DNA from: Eremophila alpestris peregrina
Taxonomy: Eukaryota; Chordata; Aves; Passeriformes; Alaudidae
Assembly (NCBI GenBank): GCA_009792885.1
Contig: WMCF01000021.1
Span: 2,513,774 to 2,577,773 of the forward strand
Length of the DNA stretch: 64,000 bases
Direction: 5' to 3'
Shown: piece after piece, positions 48,825-59,650 of the stretch
Layout of the letters: every line of letters starts with the position of its first letter
How positions within the stretch are numbered: position 1 is the first letter of the stretch
The notes under the pieces: generated by a model
What the model was told of the DNA's origin: nothing
Database searches by the model: none
Seen by the model: only the letters and a program-made list of their open reading frames with translations
Position numbers and translations under genes: made by a program

Positions 48825-50359
48825 GTAAGTCACTGAAATAAATTCACCTCAATGAATTCTTAGTTGTGTGATGGACCTTCTGATCTGCTTGATAAAGGGG
48901 ATATCTGCTGGGAAGGTGTTATATTTTTGCTTTTTTAGTGTCACTGTGATGTTTTTCTGAGCAGGAATGACAATGGTGCTTTATTTTTTTAATACTTAGA
49001 TTAAAATGGTAACCTCTTGGTAGCTTTCTAGACAATTTTAAAATAAAATGTTAAGTAACTTAAGTGAGATTTGCAGCCTTGGGGATTTGTTTTTCTTCTG
49101 GCCTAGTTTCCACTCTACACTGTGTCTGCACTTTTGAAACCCTTTGTTTTAGCTTTAATTCTTTCTTTTGTCTAGGGAAGAAACCTTTAAGGTTGGCTTA
49201 TCATAAATTGCTGAATATGAACAATGTCTTGTTGTTTTAAATTACTGCTACAAATGTATTTCCTTAGTGAGTAAATCCAAGTGACATAAGTATAGATTAG
49301 TTAAAAAACATATTTTCAGTGCTAGCCTCCAACATAAATTTGGTGTTAGAAAATCAGTGATTTAAAATGAGTGATAATGGGGCTTTGCTTTTTTATTCAT
49401 TCTGGAATATAATAGCAGTTTTGTTCAGGAAACAGGCTATTAATCTTAAACATTAAGAGTTTACTTATTGTCCAGAAGAATTATAGCAGAGTTGTAGTGC
49501 TGGATAATTAAAATAAAAGACACTGTCAGCTACTTTTTTTATAGTCAAATGGTCTTCCAGGACTCATGCTGTTTGTTATTTGCTGGAGACTTGAAATATT
49601 CCAAGAGCAGCTGATTTTATAACTTATCCCATAGAAATCTTTGTGTTCTTTTCTTCCTTTTATGGGTTCTTGTCAGTCATATTGGCAGACATTTTAAATA
49701 GTTAAATATCTTGGCTGTATCAGCAGAAAAGGATACTTTTTTATGTGTTTCTGGAAGCTTACTTGTAGAGGTGATCCTTTAGTTAGTAATTTTTCTTGTA
49801 TTTTTAATTCATAAGAGATCCACATGAGAAAGTGACTCTTTTTTTTTCCTGGAATTATTCTCTTACCTTCTTAATTGTAAATCAGATAGGCTTGTTTGTT
49901 CCAGCACCCAAAGAACATTTCTGAAAAAGCTGTTCAGAAATGATGATTTAATCACAGGTACTTCTCAGCATTGCACCTTTATGAAATATTTGTGCTTCTT
50001 TTTGAGCTTATGACATGCAAATGTTTGTGTTTCCTCCAGGAATAATCTGGAGAATGTATTTAAAAAGCAAACAAACAAAAAAATCCCCAAACACTAAGTT
50101 TTACAGTTTTCTATTGTGCCTGCACATTATCAGCTGTAAAACAGGTGACACTGTGAGTCAAATGAGTTCTCTTCTAAATTGTATATCTGCATGTTTTGTT
50201 TGCTAAGAAGTGTTATTTTGCACACCATATTCCTGTATTAGCACTATGACTTTGATAAGATAATGTTCCAAATGTCTATTTCATTTAGTAAGTTAAACAG
50301 TCTTTGTTTGTCAGGGATCTCATTAAATTTGTAATGTCCTATTTCTCCCTCTCCCCCAG
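48825..50359 (+). other. PHKB: PHKB intron 9
   Basis: About 1.5 kb, AT-rich, no recognised feature. Confidence 0.85.
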
Positions 50360-50557
50360 AATACTGATGCAGCTCTTCTGCCCTGCCTTAGCTACCCTGG
50401 CTTTGCTTTGGATGATGAGGTGCTGTTTGGTCAGACCATAGATAAGGTCATTAGGAAGCTGAAAGGCAAATACGGGTTCAAGAGGTTTCTGAGGGATGGC
50501 TACAGGACAGCTCTGGAGGACAGGACACGGCGTTACTACAAACCTGCAGAAATCAAG
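50360..50557 (+). CDS. PHKB: PHKB exon 10
   Basis: The largest exon here: 198 nt, 66 codons, phase 0 to 0. Acceptor CTCCCCCAG|A, donor ATCAAG|GTACAC. It encodes NTDAALLPCLSYPGFALDDE, then VLFGQTIDKVIRKLKGKYGF, then KRFLRDGYRTALEDRTRRYY and KPAEIK. Mammals have VLFSQTLDKVVRKLKGKYGFKRFLRDGYRT. Leu-Lys-Gly-Lys-Tyr-Gly-x-Lys-Arg-Phe-x-Arg-Asp-Gly is a family signature. A four-copy tandem repeat starts immediately at the donor. Readthrough past the donor meets TAA at 50651-50653. Confidence 0.97.
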
Positions 50558-51040
50558 GTACACCCTGCCCCTGCCATTGCACTGCCATTCCTCAGGCCTG
50601 CCAGGCCAGGAGGTGCTTCTGGAATTGCATGTGCAGCTCTCGGAGATTTTTAATTCAGCATTGAGTCATCAAGGAAAACCCTGCCACGTGCTGCGTTGGA
50701 ATTGCACTGCCATTCCTGAGGGCTGCCAGGCCAGGAGAGGCCTGCTGGAATTGCATGTGCAGCTCTCAGAGAGTTTTAATTCAGCATTCAGGTAAAACCC
50801 TGCCACGTGCTGGATTGGAGTTGCACTGCCATTCCTGAGGCCTTCCAGGCCAGGAGATGCTTCTGGAGTTGCACGTGCAGTTTTCAGAGATTTTTAATTC
50901 AGCATTGAGTCATCAAGGTAAAACCCTGCCACGTGCTGTGTTGGAATTGCACTGGCATTCCTGAGGGCTTCAAGGCCAGGAGATGCTTCTGTAATTGCAT
51001 GTGCAGCTCTCAGAGATTGCTAGGTCAGCACTGACTCATG
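50558..51040 (+). repeat. Four-copy tandem repeat, 119-126 bp unit
   Basis: The anchor CACTGCCATTCCT (or a variant) recurs at 50580, 50705, 50824 and 50950, giving periods of 125, 119 and 126 bp. Each unit also carries AGGCCAGGAG, TTGCATGTGCAGCTCT and TTTTTAATTCAGCATT or variants. The array begins at the exon 10 donor and decays after about 51030. Confidence 0.93.
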
Positions 51041-51481
51041 GGCTGCTTTTGTAATGAATGTGCTTTCATTTACATTTAGGGTACAGTTGATTTCACATAA
51101 CAAATAAGGAAATTATTTATCATTTCATTTAATTTCACAGCTGACTACAGGCTGAGTGTATGGGAAACAATTTTGCTTTTTGATCACAGTATTTATCAGT
51201 AAAGGTTATCTAAATGAAAATTTATTTCTTTTTTTCCCCCACAGTTTCTCTGTGAAAAATAAAAAGTAGATTATTTAAGTATTCTGCTTGAGAATGAGCC
51301 ACAGCAGATGTAAAGGCACAGTTAAAGTGCCCCTAGAATTAAGAATCAATACTAAATGTACTAAAATACTTCTGCATTCATGTTTGTCTTTTGTTGCTTA
51401 GAAATTACTCTACAGGATTATTCAGATGTATTTCCTTAAATGAAAATCATGAAATGTCTGATGAATTTTTCTTCTTTGCAG
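50558..51481 (+). other. PHKB: PHKB intron 10
   Basis: 924 bp. Its first half is a four-copy tandem repeat (50558-51040). The remainder is AT-rich and ends in a normal acceptor. Confidence 0.85.
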
Positions 51482-51539
51482 CTTTTTGATGGCATTGAGT
51501 GTGAATTCCCTTTGTTTTTTATTTTTATGATAATTGATG
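51482..51539 (+). CDS. PHKB: PHKB exon 11
   Basis: A 58-nt exon, acceptor TTCTTTGCAG|C, donor GATG|GTAAGT. It encodes [19 protein letters not shown] plus one base of Gly, matching mammalian [20 protein letters not shown]. The Phe-Asp-x-Ile-Glu-x-Glu-x-Pro motif is family-typical and corresponds to the region of the GH15 acidic residues; I cannot say from sequence whether any activity remains (none is known for PHKB). Confidence 0.96.
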
Positions 51540-52886
51540 GTAAGTATAGCTTTACATTCCTGTTCCTTAAAGGCATTAGAGAGATGAGCTTTTAGAGGAA
51601 AGAAACAAAATTATTTTCCTGTCCTGCCAAAATAAACCATAATGCAGTGACACTAAATATCTCACTGAGAGTTCTGCCTCCTGGCTTACAAAACCCCAAG
51701 CATCCCAACCCTCTGTATTTCAGCAGTTCCAGTGTGAGCTGTTTTTAGAATACAGCTCAGTAAGTGTTTGGTAAAAGCTTCAGTGTGTGGCATTGTCCTG
51801 CACTGCCTTTGAAGGCTGAAAAACTTTCAGATGTGTCAGAACAGGAAAGAAAAGGGAGGGAGAACACACTCAATGTGCACCAGGGCTTCTCAAGTTGAGC
51901 ATTGTGTAGCAATTGAATGAGAATTCAGAAGAGAAGAAAGGGAAGCAGGGAAGGTTTAGTTTCCTCCTGGCCACGATTTGTCATGTAGTCAGTCTGATTG
52001 AATAATAAAGCAAAATAAAGAAATCAAAACATGAACACCAAAAACAACCTCTCAGTCTGGGCTTGAGGACAGGAGACACAGCAAAGTTCATGGGGTGATC
52101 TCAGGATGGGAGGTAGAACTTGCATAGGACAGAGATCTGAATAGGAACATGAGGGGGGTTACAACTGTCAAAAAGATTTTTTGAATGGATTAAAATCTGT
52201 CCACCTTTTCTTTCTCCTGTGGCTCATTGAATAGTTTTCAGCTAAAGCCAGTGAGGGGCACAGGAATCTGCCTTCAGCCTCCACTCCTCTGCAGCCACCC
52301 ACAGATTCAAATATTGGGTTTGAAGATATAATAAGGTTTCACAATTGGTATTTCCAAAGAAATGTTCGACATTTTTCAAAGAGTGAGGCCCAAAACTGAG
52401 GAGAAAGGCAGTGACATTTAATGCTGCCCACTTGCAGTTTTGAGAACAAAAAGATACTCATCTTCAGCTGAGGTTAACAAAAGAATAGGAAAAGCATTTT
52501 AAGCTTCTTGTTAACAGAAAACCCTAAAAAATACATACCTTCCACATACTGTCCTTGTCCTTTTTGCCTGGACCACACTTTTAGGAAATAGAACAATTCT
52601 GTTAGTAGATTTTGTGCAAATATCTCCAAATCCACAAGCTTCCCTAATGCAAAATCTGGAGTGTATTCATAGCTCTGGCAAAGAGCAGTGGCATGGGAGG
52701 GGCAGAGATTGCTGTTGTGATCTACAGCTCAGTCTTTTACTTTTCATGAGTTATTTAGTCTGTAGGCACTTAATACTTAGTTTTGAAAAGTAAACACTGG
52801 AATTTTTTTCTTCCTCTTTTATGAACTTCAAGGTCATGGAATAATTATTTCTTCCATTAAATCAATTCTTGTTTGGTTATTTTTAG
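51540..52886 (+). other. PHKB: PHKB intron 11
   Basis: About 1.3 kb, AT-rich, no recognised feature. Confidence 0.85.
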
Positions 52887-52964
52887 GCATTTTTAGAGGA
52901 AATCCTGCACAAGTAAAGGAATATCAGGATCTTCTGGACCCTTTGCTTCAACATACACCTGAAG
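52887..52964 (+). CDS. PHKB: PHKB exon 12
   Basis: A 78-nt exon, phase 1 to 1, acceptor TATTTTTAG|G, donor GAAG|GTATTA. It encodes IFRGNPAQVKEYQDLLDPLL then QHTPE, aligning with mammalian VFRGNPKQVQEYQDLLTPVLHHTTE. Variation is concentrated toward its C-terminal end. Confidence 0.95.
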
Positions 52965-55211
52965 GTATTATCTGGAATTTGTTCTTCTGAAGCAATTCTA
53001 GCTTTTTGTTGACCTGAAATTATAAAAATACTAATTCTAGAATAACCTCTTTTATGGAGATACATTGCATCATGAAGTGTGATAATAAAAGTAACATTTT
53101 TCTGGAAAAATGCTGCTGATACTAAAGAAAGATTTACACTGTGCCCACTCCTTCCTCCCCTCCTTCAGCTCTGCTTCATTGTTTACAAAGTTCACTTCTA
53201 CTTTTTGGGCAAATACTAACTACCAGCACTCAGATTGTTTCAATGTCCCACCTGGACCCAGCTGGGAATTACTCTCATCATTCATTGTCATTTAATTCTG
53301 CTAGCTCCAAAAAATAATTTGGTATATGCATATGAAATTGTTTCTAGCTTAGAGCTGGGAAAGTAGCTACATAATCATTTTATTATAAATATTCTCTTAT
53401 TTAGATTGGGCACTTCAAAGAGTTTTTGTGGCCCTGCAGACAAGGCTAGTGGTGGCCTACAGGCACAGCCCTCCAAAATTCAGTTAAAAAATAAAAGATA
53501 AAGGCCATAAGTTAGAGTGGGAGGGGAAGAAATGGCCCGAGAACAGAACAATCCAATTTTAAAACTCAGCATTTTGATCACCTGTTCTTACATCTGTGGT
53601 GCAGTTATATAAGTGGATGCAGAATATGCCTTGTTCTTTAAACTTTTTGAAGTGAACTAATTTCTGTAAGGCAGTCAAACATTCCCTTACCAAATTTGCA
53701 TTATGTGGCAAATTTTTCTTGCTGGTTATTGCTTTTTTCTGATTACTAATGAGTGTGTGAAGGTTTGTGGATACTAAATTAATCTTGTGGTTCCTTTTGT
53801 TGCATGTCATCACCAACGTCACATCTTAAAATTTCTGGGTGTGTTTTGGTGCCTCACTCATTTAGATCTAATATCTCTAATAACTGTTGCTTTTCCTTTT
53901 TTTCTCTGCTTCTTCCCAGTAATTTGGTTTTTTCCTAAGCAAATAGTAAGACACTACATATTTATTCTGTTTATCACCTGTTCTTTATCCAAATTAATTC
54001 AAGAGTAGAGCAATATTAAGGTGGAATTTAATTACCCAGGAAGCATATTAATTTGCTTTTCAATTTCATATAATTAGGTCAATCATTTGTAATCATGTCT
54101 CTAAATTCCTGATGCATGTCCACTTAGAAAGTTCTGAAATAAAGTTTACAAAGATCAGCAATACCTGTGGCATAATTCTAGATACAAGGTATGTATCTTC
54201 TAGTGGAGAAGTTAGGCCCTTTTGTTTCATGATATTTCAAGATTTAAGTGCTCATTTTAAACCTTTGATTAATAAAATTATCCAAAACCAAATTGTGAGC
54301 AGTGATTTTAGTTGGAAGGAGTTGTCTGATATGAGCCTCTATTAACTGTGGGGCACAGCAGCCCAAGTGTTTCACTGGGACCCAGCTTCCATTGCTTTTG
54401 GTTAAGGCCTCTTACCTGAACTGCATTTTCCTCCAGGTGACTTCTTTTATTTTTAGTGTGCACAGAAGGTGCTGCACAGACAACACAACCTGTTCTGGGA
54501 AGAAGTTCTGAGGAACTGTCTGGTGAAATACAAAGCAGTTGAACACTGCCCTGGGATTCCTCATTGCAGAGATAACAATGAATGACAGTCCCTGTTCAGA
54601 CTGTTACTGGGGTGCAGCTTTTCCTGGGTTGGATCTACTTCAGCTTTGTTAGAGTGTAGCAGTGGGGTTCAGAGTGAAGCCTTTACCCAGCCCCAGCAGG
54701 CTCTCCAGTGGAAAGGTCACTTGTGGGAAATCAGGCAGGGCAATCAAACTCACCCATCCACACAGCCAGGGGCTGCCTCAGCAAGGACAGGCAGAAGGCT
54801 CTTTGCCCAGATAAATTCCAGCAGGGTTTATTTCCAAGGTGCTGAAGGGAGTTCAGGTACAAAGAGGGCTGAGATGTGCCTGGCTCTGCTTTAAGTGTGG
54901 TTTTGAGCATGCAATGACCTTGAGGCACAGGGACAGTACAGGGACAGGTGAGGTCAGTGACCTGTGGGGAGCACAGGGCCAGGGTACCACAGGCAATGGA
55001 TTAACAGGGGAAGAAGAAACCAGGGGAATTTGGGCATCAGGCAGGATTACAGGGTGTCACCAGGCCTTGCAGGTGGGGGAGTGTCTGTGGTAAGTCTTCC
55101 AAGGCCAGACTTTGGGAGTGATTTCCAGTGGTCCCAGGGACTGCACATGCAATGGCTGCAATCAGGTGCTGAGGGCAGTGCTGCTTACCCCCTGCTGTTT
55201 GCTGTCCCCAG
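52965..55211 (+). other. PHKB: PHKB intron 12
   Basis: About 2.2 kb. The last 600 bp (54600-55200) are GC-richer and could be an old repeat, but I do not recognise a family. Confidence 0.82.
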
Positions 55212-55370
55212 GGTGCCCTGTTGTCCCCAAGTATTACTACGTGCCTGCTGACTTTGTGGAGCTGGAGAAGAGGAGCCCGGGCAGCCAGCGGCGCTTCCCC
55301 AGCAACAACGGGCGTGATGGGAAGCTGTTCCTGTGGGGCCAGGCCGTGTACATCATCGCCAAGCTGCTGG
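55212..55370 (+). CDS. PHKB: PHKB exon 13
   Basis: A 159-nt exon, phase 1 to 1, acceptor TGTCCCCAG|G, donor CTGG|GTGAGC. It encodes GCPVVPKYYYVPADFVELEK, then RSPGSQRRFPSNNGRDGKLF, then LWGQAVYIIAKLL. Val-Pro-Lys-Tyr-Tyr-Tyr-Val-Pro and Leu-Trp-Gly-Gln-x-x-Tyr-Ile-Ile are conserved family signatures. Cys replaces the mammalian Tyr in Gly-Tyr-Pro. It is GC-richer than the surrounding introns. Confidence 0.97.
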
Positions 55371-58300
55371 GTGAGCCTGCACTGCTCCCCTCTGCATAAA
55401 CACACCCTGTGCTGGGGAGGAGCAAGGTTTAACAGCAAAACTTTAGAGATAGGAATGCTTAGCAGAAAGCTGTCTGAGTGTGAGAATGGTAAGAGGAGTA
55501 AAAATAAAAGCAAGTTTTGATACAGAAGAAGAGATGTTTAAAAGTAAGGATTGCTGACCCAGTTGTTATTGGATAGCTAAGAAAGCAGAGATTGAATGAG
55601 CTGGAGGAAGGTTTTATGGCTAAGACCAAAGGACATGTTGACCACAAACAAAAAGATGTTTTTACCAAGTAGAATAATTTTCTACTGCAAGAAAACAGAA
55701 AAAGAACTTTGAGCTTAAAATGTAACATACTAACACATAAGATTGGATAGTTACTAACATAATATGGTAATTTTAGTAGTTTTGATAGGCTATAGCAAAT
55801 GTAAAAGTATTGTGTATAATGCTGATTAGATGTTAAGTATTAAGATGCCCAGCAAAGAAAAATACCTAATGCATTGTAACCAGAACTAAATGGGTTTCAG
55901 GTTTGCCTGTGAGCTGTACTGGCAGCTAATGGGCTTGGTTCTGTTACCCACAGCCCATGGCTGCTGTAACATGCTCTGTACAACAGACAAGCATTTTTAA
56001 AGAGCCACCCTGAAGTCCAGACATCCTTCTCAAGGTATTCTCCTACAACATTGCCTTGAGTTCTGAATGGACCTTGAGTAGCCCATGTGTGCTCTGCTCT
56101 GGTACATCTGGGACAGACAGAAATTGCTTTGCAGTACTTCTGTTTGTAAGCTTAAAAGCTTTATACTAGAAAGCTTAGTGGAGCATTTCACAGAGTACTG
56201 AAAATCTAAACATGATGACAGATTTTTTTTTTCCTGCCTTTCCCTCTTACTTCCTTTTCTTCATGACAGACTATATTAATGTGATGCTTTCTGGATTAAC
56301 TCTATCAGCTGCACTGTACAGTGATGTTTGCAGGTGATTTATAGCATTTAATTCAAATTATTGACTGTTAAAGCAAGACAAGTTGAAACTTTGAATAGTT
56401 GCAGTCTCAGAGGAAGTTAATGATTCATTCCTCTGTGTTGTTTTTACCCTTTTCAATTGTATGAGCAATTGTAAGTGCATGTCAAAGTTTGGTCATTGAA
56501 GGTTGTTATGGTGAATTTCAGTCACAAGCAAACTCTCAGTCTCACCTGGAATCATTTTATTATAGGCTAATTCAAGAAGAATGGTTAATCCAGAAAAATC
56601 TTCACAGTTGGGTTTTTCCTTTAGTGTTTCTTTTAGGAGAAAGATACATTATTTTAACATGATCAGCAGTTACCTAGTAATCAGTAGATGGAGTTCTGGA
56701 AACTTTTTCTGTTAACACAGAAGGGAAACAGGCTGTTGGTAATAAAAATGAGAAAAATTGAAGGGGAGTTTAAAAATTCAGCAGTTTGCAAGAGCAGTGG
56801 ATGTATCTTTAGGTACAGAGGGACAGAGTCTGTCTGGTGCTGCACCTGTTTGCTTTTGCTGTATTCCTTGCAAAATTCCTCTTCAGGCCAACACTTCAAA
56901 GTAAATGCAGGCAATCTCACCGTTAATTTTAAAAAATAATTTATCTTACAAGAGTATTAGCCAAGTAATCCTCCAGTGTGTGTGTAGGTTGATGTAGTAG
57001 TTCTGCTGGTATTGATCTTGTACTGATCTTTGTGTGTTCCTGTACCTGTAGAATGCTGGTTAAAGTTCTATTTATAGTCTGCTAACTGTTGTTTGTGTAA
57101 CATAAACATTCTTGTGTTTCAGTTCTTTGCTGAACATTTACACACTGCTTTTTTATTTTATTTTTTTTTCAAAATACTCAAAATTTCAGAGTAATTTTTT
57201 CCTGTTTCTCTCATAGTCCTTGCAAACAGGGTTTGGAGATTATACAGCACTGTGTTAATCAGAGGTTGTTATATCAGGAACTCCATTTATTCCTACTCAT
57301 TTAGAGTTGGTGCATTCAGTTTTGCTCCTTACTGGTGAAAACCTGCCTGAATAACAATCTTGTCCTTGGTGGAAGTGTTTGTGTGCCTTCCTTTGCTTGT
57401 TGGTGGTTGCTAATTAAGTGGAAGCCTGGCTGCAAACACTTTGATATCTGGGAAGGTATTGGTTTCCCATTTCATTATCCATTCAGAAATCATGGTGTTG
57501 CCTCCAGGGTATCAATTAATTAGTGTTTGTTCAGCCTCCTCACTCCAGTGCAGGCAGCACAAGGTCCCACCTCTGCAGCTCCTGCTGCTGTCTCTGGGCC
57601 TGGGCTCTGCCTCTTGAGATCCAAATCTTTCTAAATGCAGCAACATGAACCTGAGTCAATTCCTGCCCTCCCACAGAGGGGCAAGCAGAAACAGGGGAGT
57701 CAGAATTTTGATCCTGCTTACAAATGCTGAATAACAGAGGCAGTGAGAGTGCCTGTGTGTCACTGTTGGAGGACACGATGTTTATGCAGCTGAAAAGATT
57801 GTTTATGAAGGAAAAAAGCATGTCTTTTGCAGGTGGTGATGCTGTTTCTCACAGAATTTCCTTCTTGCTTTGGATGAGGAGGTTTGTAAAACCTTTATGT
57901 TAAGGTCCCCATTTTGGAGCAAGGGAAAGGAGTCCCAGGTATTCAGCTGTTTCATGCAACTGAAAATTCACTCAGTCTTTTGTTTAGTGGCTCTCTTTCC
58001 TTTGTTTTCCTTTAGAATTCTTGTCTCTTGTTCTGTGGATTCAGTGCTGCCTAGAACTAAGAGTTTTAGCAATATTTTTATAGACAAAGTGGATAAAATG
58101 CTGTCAGCTGCTGCTGATGCAGATAGGGAGCTAACAAAGAATCTGCTTTTGCAGGCCAATAAATACACCTGTACTTGTGATAATGGTGATGAATATTCAC
58201 AAGCAGTTAGCTTGTTTTATATTAGTCTATTGGTACATTTTAAATATGAAATTATTCTGACCATATATTTTAATTACTGAGCAATGTAAATCAGTGTTAA

Positions 58301-59555
58301 AACCAGTGGAACCATAGAACACACATTCTGGAAGCTTCTCTTGTTTTTAACACTATGAGGCAGAGCCCATTGATAGTGAAATCATTTGGTTAATTCATTT
58401 TATTGCATTAGCAGTACTTCACATAATTCAAGTGGCTTCCATTCTTTAGCCAGCACAAGAACTCTGTGTGTGTGGAGCTCAGATGAGTGCTTTGCTCAGA
58501 TGTGGTAACTCATAACTGCTCCCCCCTGCCCCATCACTCTGTGCTGGCCTAGCCCAGGCCACCTTCAGGCAGGGCACATTCTGAGTTTTGAGCTGCTGCC
58601 TTCATTTACTCCGTGGTGCAGTGCTCAGAGCCATTCTGATCAAGGCAGTGTGGGTTTTGTCTCAGAGCTGAGTGCAGCCATGAGTCACTCCTGCTTTAGA
58701 TCAATGCCTTATTCCCTTGTGTTGGGGCTCTTAAGCACAGCTACAAAATTGTTGACTTTGAGACAGAAGAAATGAAAATGTATTGTGATACTCTGTGTTA
58801 GAAATGAGATCGAGTTTGGACAGTTTCCTGTCAAAATACAATTTTGGTAGGAGAAAACTCATTTTAAGGGTATAATAGCTCATACTAGATTATGAACCTG
58901 TATTCAAGGAATTTGTTGAAACTTTTCAGTAGCGTGTTTTTATTGGAGTGCCTTTTCAGGAGACTATGAAAATACTGGGGTTTTAGGTTTGGTAGGGTTT
59001 TTCCCCACCATGTAAAAAAACTCCATGTAGAAACTGCTAGATTTCAAATATTTTTAATTTTTTTTTTTTTACAATTTCTTCCTGGGATACCATATTGAGA
59101 GTTACCTTTGATATGTCTTGTCTTTCCAAGATTCAAGTCATGTGATTACCTTGAGATAGAGGCTGTCTGCTTTTCTTCAAAGCTAAACAACAATTTTTGC
59201 TGGTCACTGAGTTTATAGTTAAAGCTCTAGAATAATTCCATGGCTGTGGATGAAGGGCTTTCTACGTGACTTGTGTTGTGGATTCTGTTGTCTGCATATA
59301 ATCTATTAACATATCTTTGTGAGCAAATAAAGGCTTGGGTTTTTATACTGCAGTGTTGTAATTAGCTGTAGCAAGAACATTGCTTGAGTCATTCCTTTGA
59401 AAATGAACAGAATTCTGAATTTTTCAGAACATGCTTTTATAAGTCACTGATCTAAAACAAAGCACAACTACAACACAAAAGGTGACATGGCTTCTTCTCA
59501 GAAGCTGCAGAAAGTACTCAAGTCATTCTGTATTTCTGTTCTCCCTTTGTCCCAG
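55371..59555 (+). other. PHKB: PHKB intron 13
   Basis: About 4.2 kb. GC-richer patches at 57535-57680 and 58490-58690 are unidentified; a poly-T lies near 59060. No exon-like sequence was seen. Confidence 0.82.
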
Positions 59556-59650
59556 CTGACAAATTGGTGAGCCCTAAGGATCTGGACCCCATCGGGCGCT
59601 ACGTGGCCCCCCAGGACCAGCGCAACGTCAGCATGAGGTTCTCTAATCAG
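59556..59650 (+). CDS. PHKB: PHKB exon 14 (last exon in window)
   Basis: A 95-nt exon, acceptor TGTCCCAG|C, donor AATCAG|GTAAAC, ending in phase 0 at residue 484. It encodes ADKLVSPKDLDPIGRYVAPQ then DQRNVSMRFSNQ. Mammals have ADELISPKDIDPVQRYVPLKDQRNVSMRFSNQ. The CpG content in its middle is higher than that of its neighbours. Codons from exon 15 onward are outside the window. Confidence 0.96.

Noticed and set aside
55037..55513. 158-codon minus-strand frame
   Set aside because: Antisense shadow of PHKB exon 13 and GC-rich flank.
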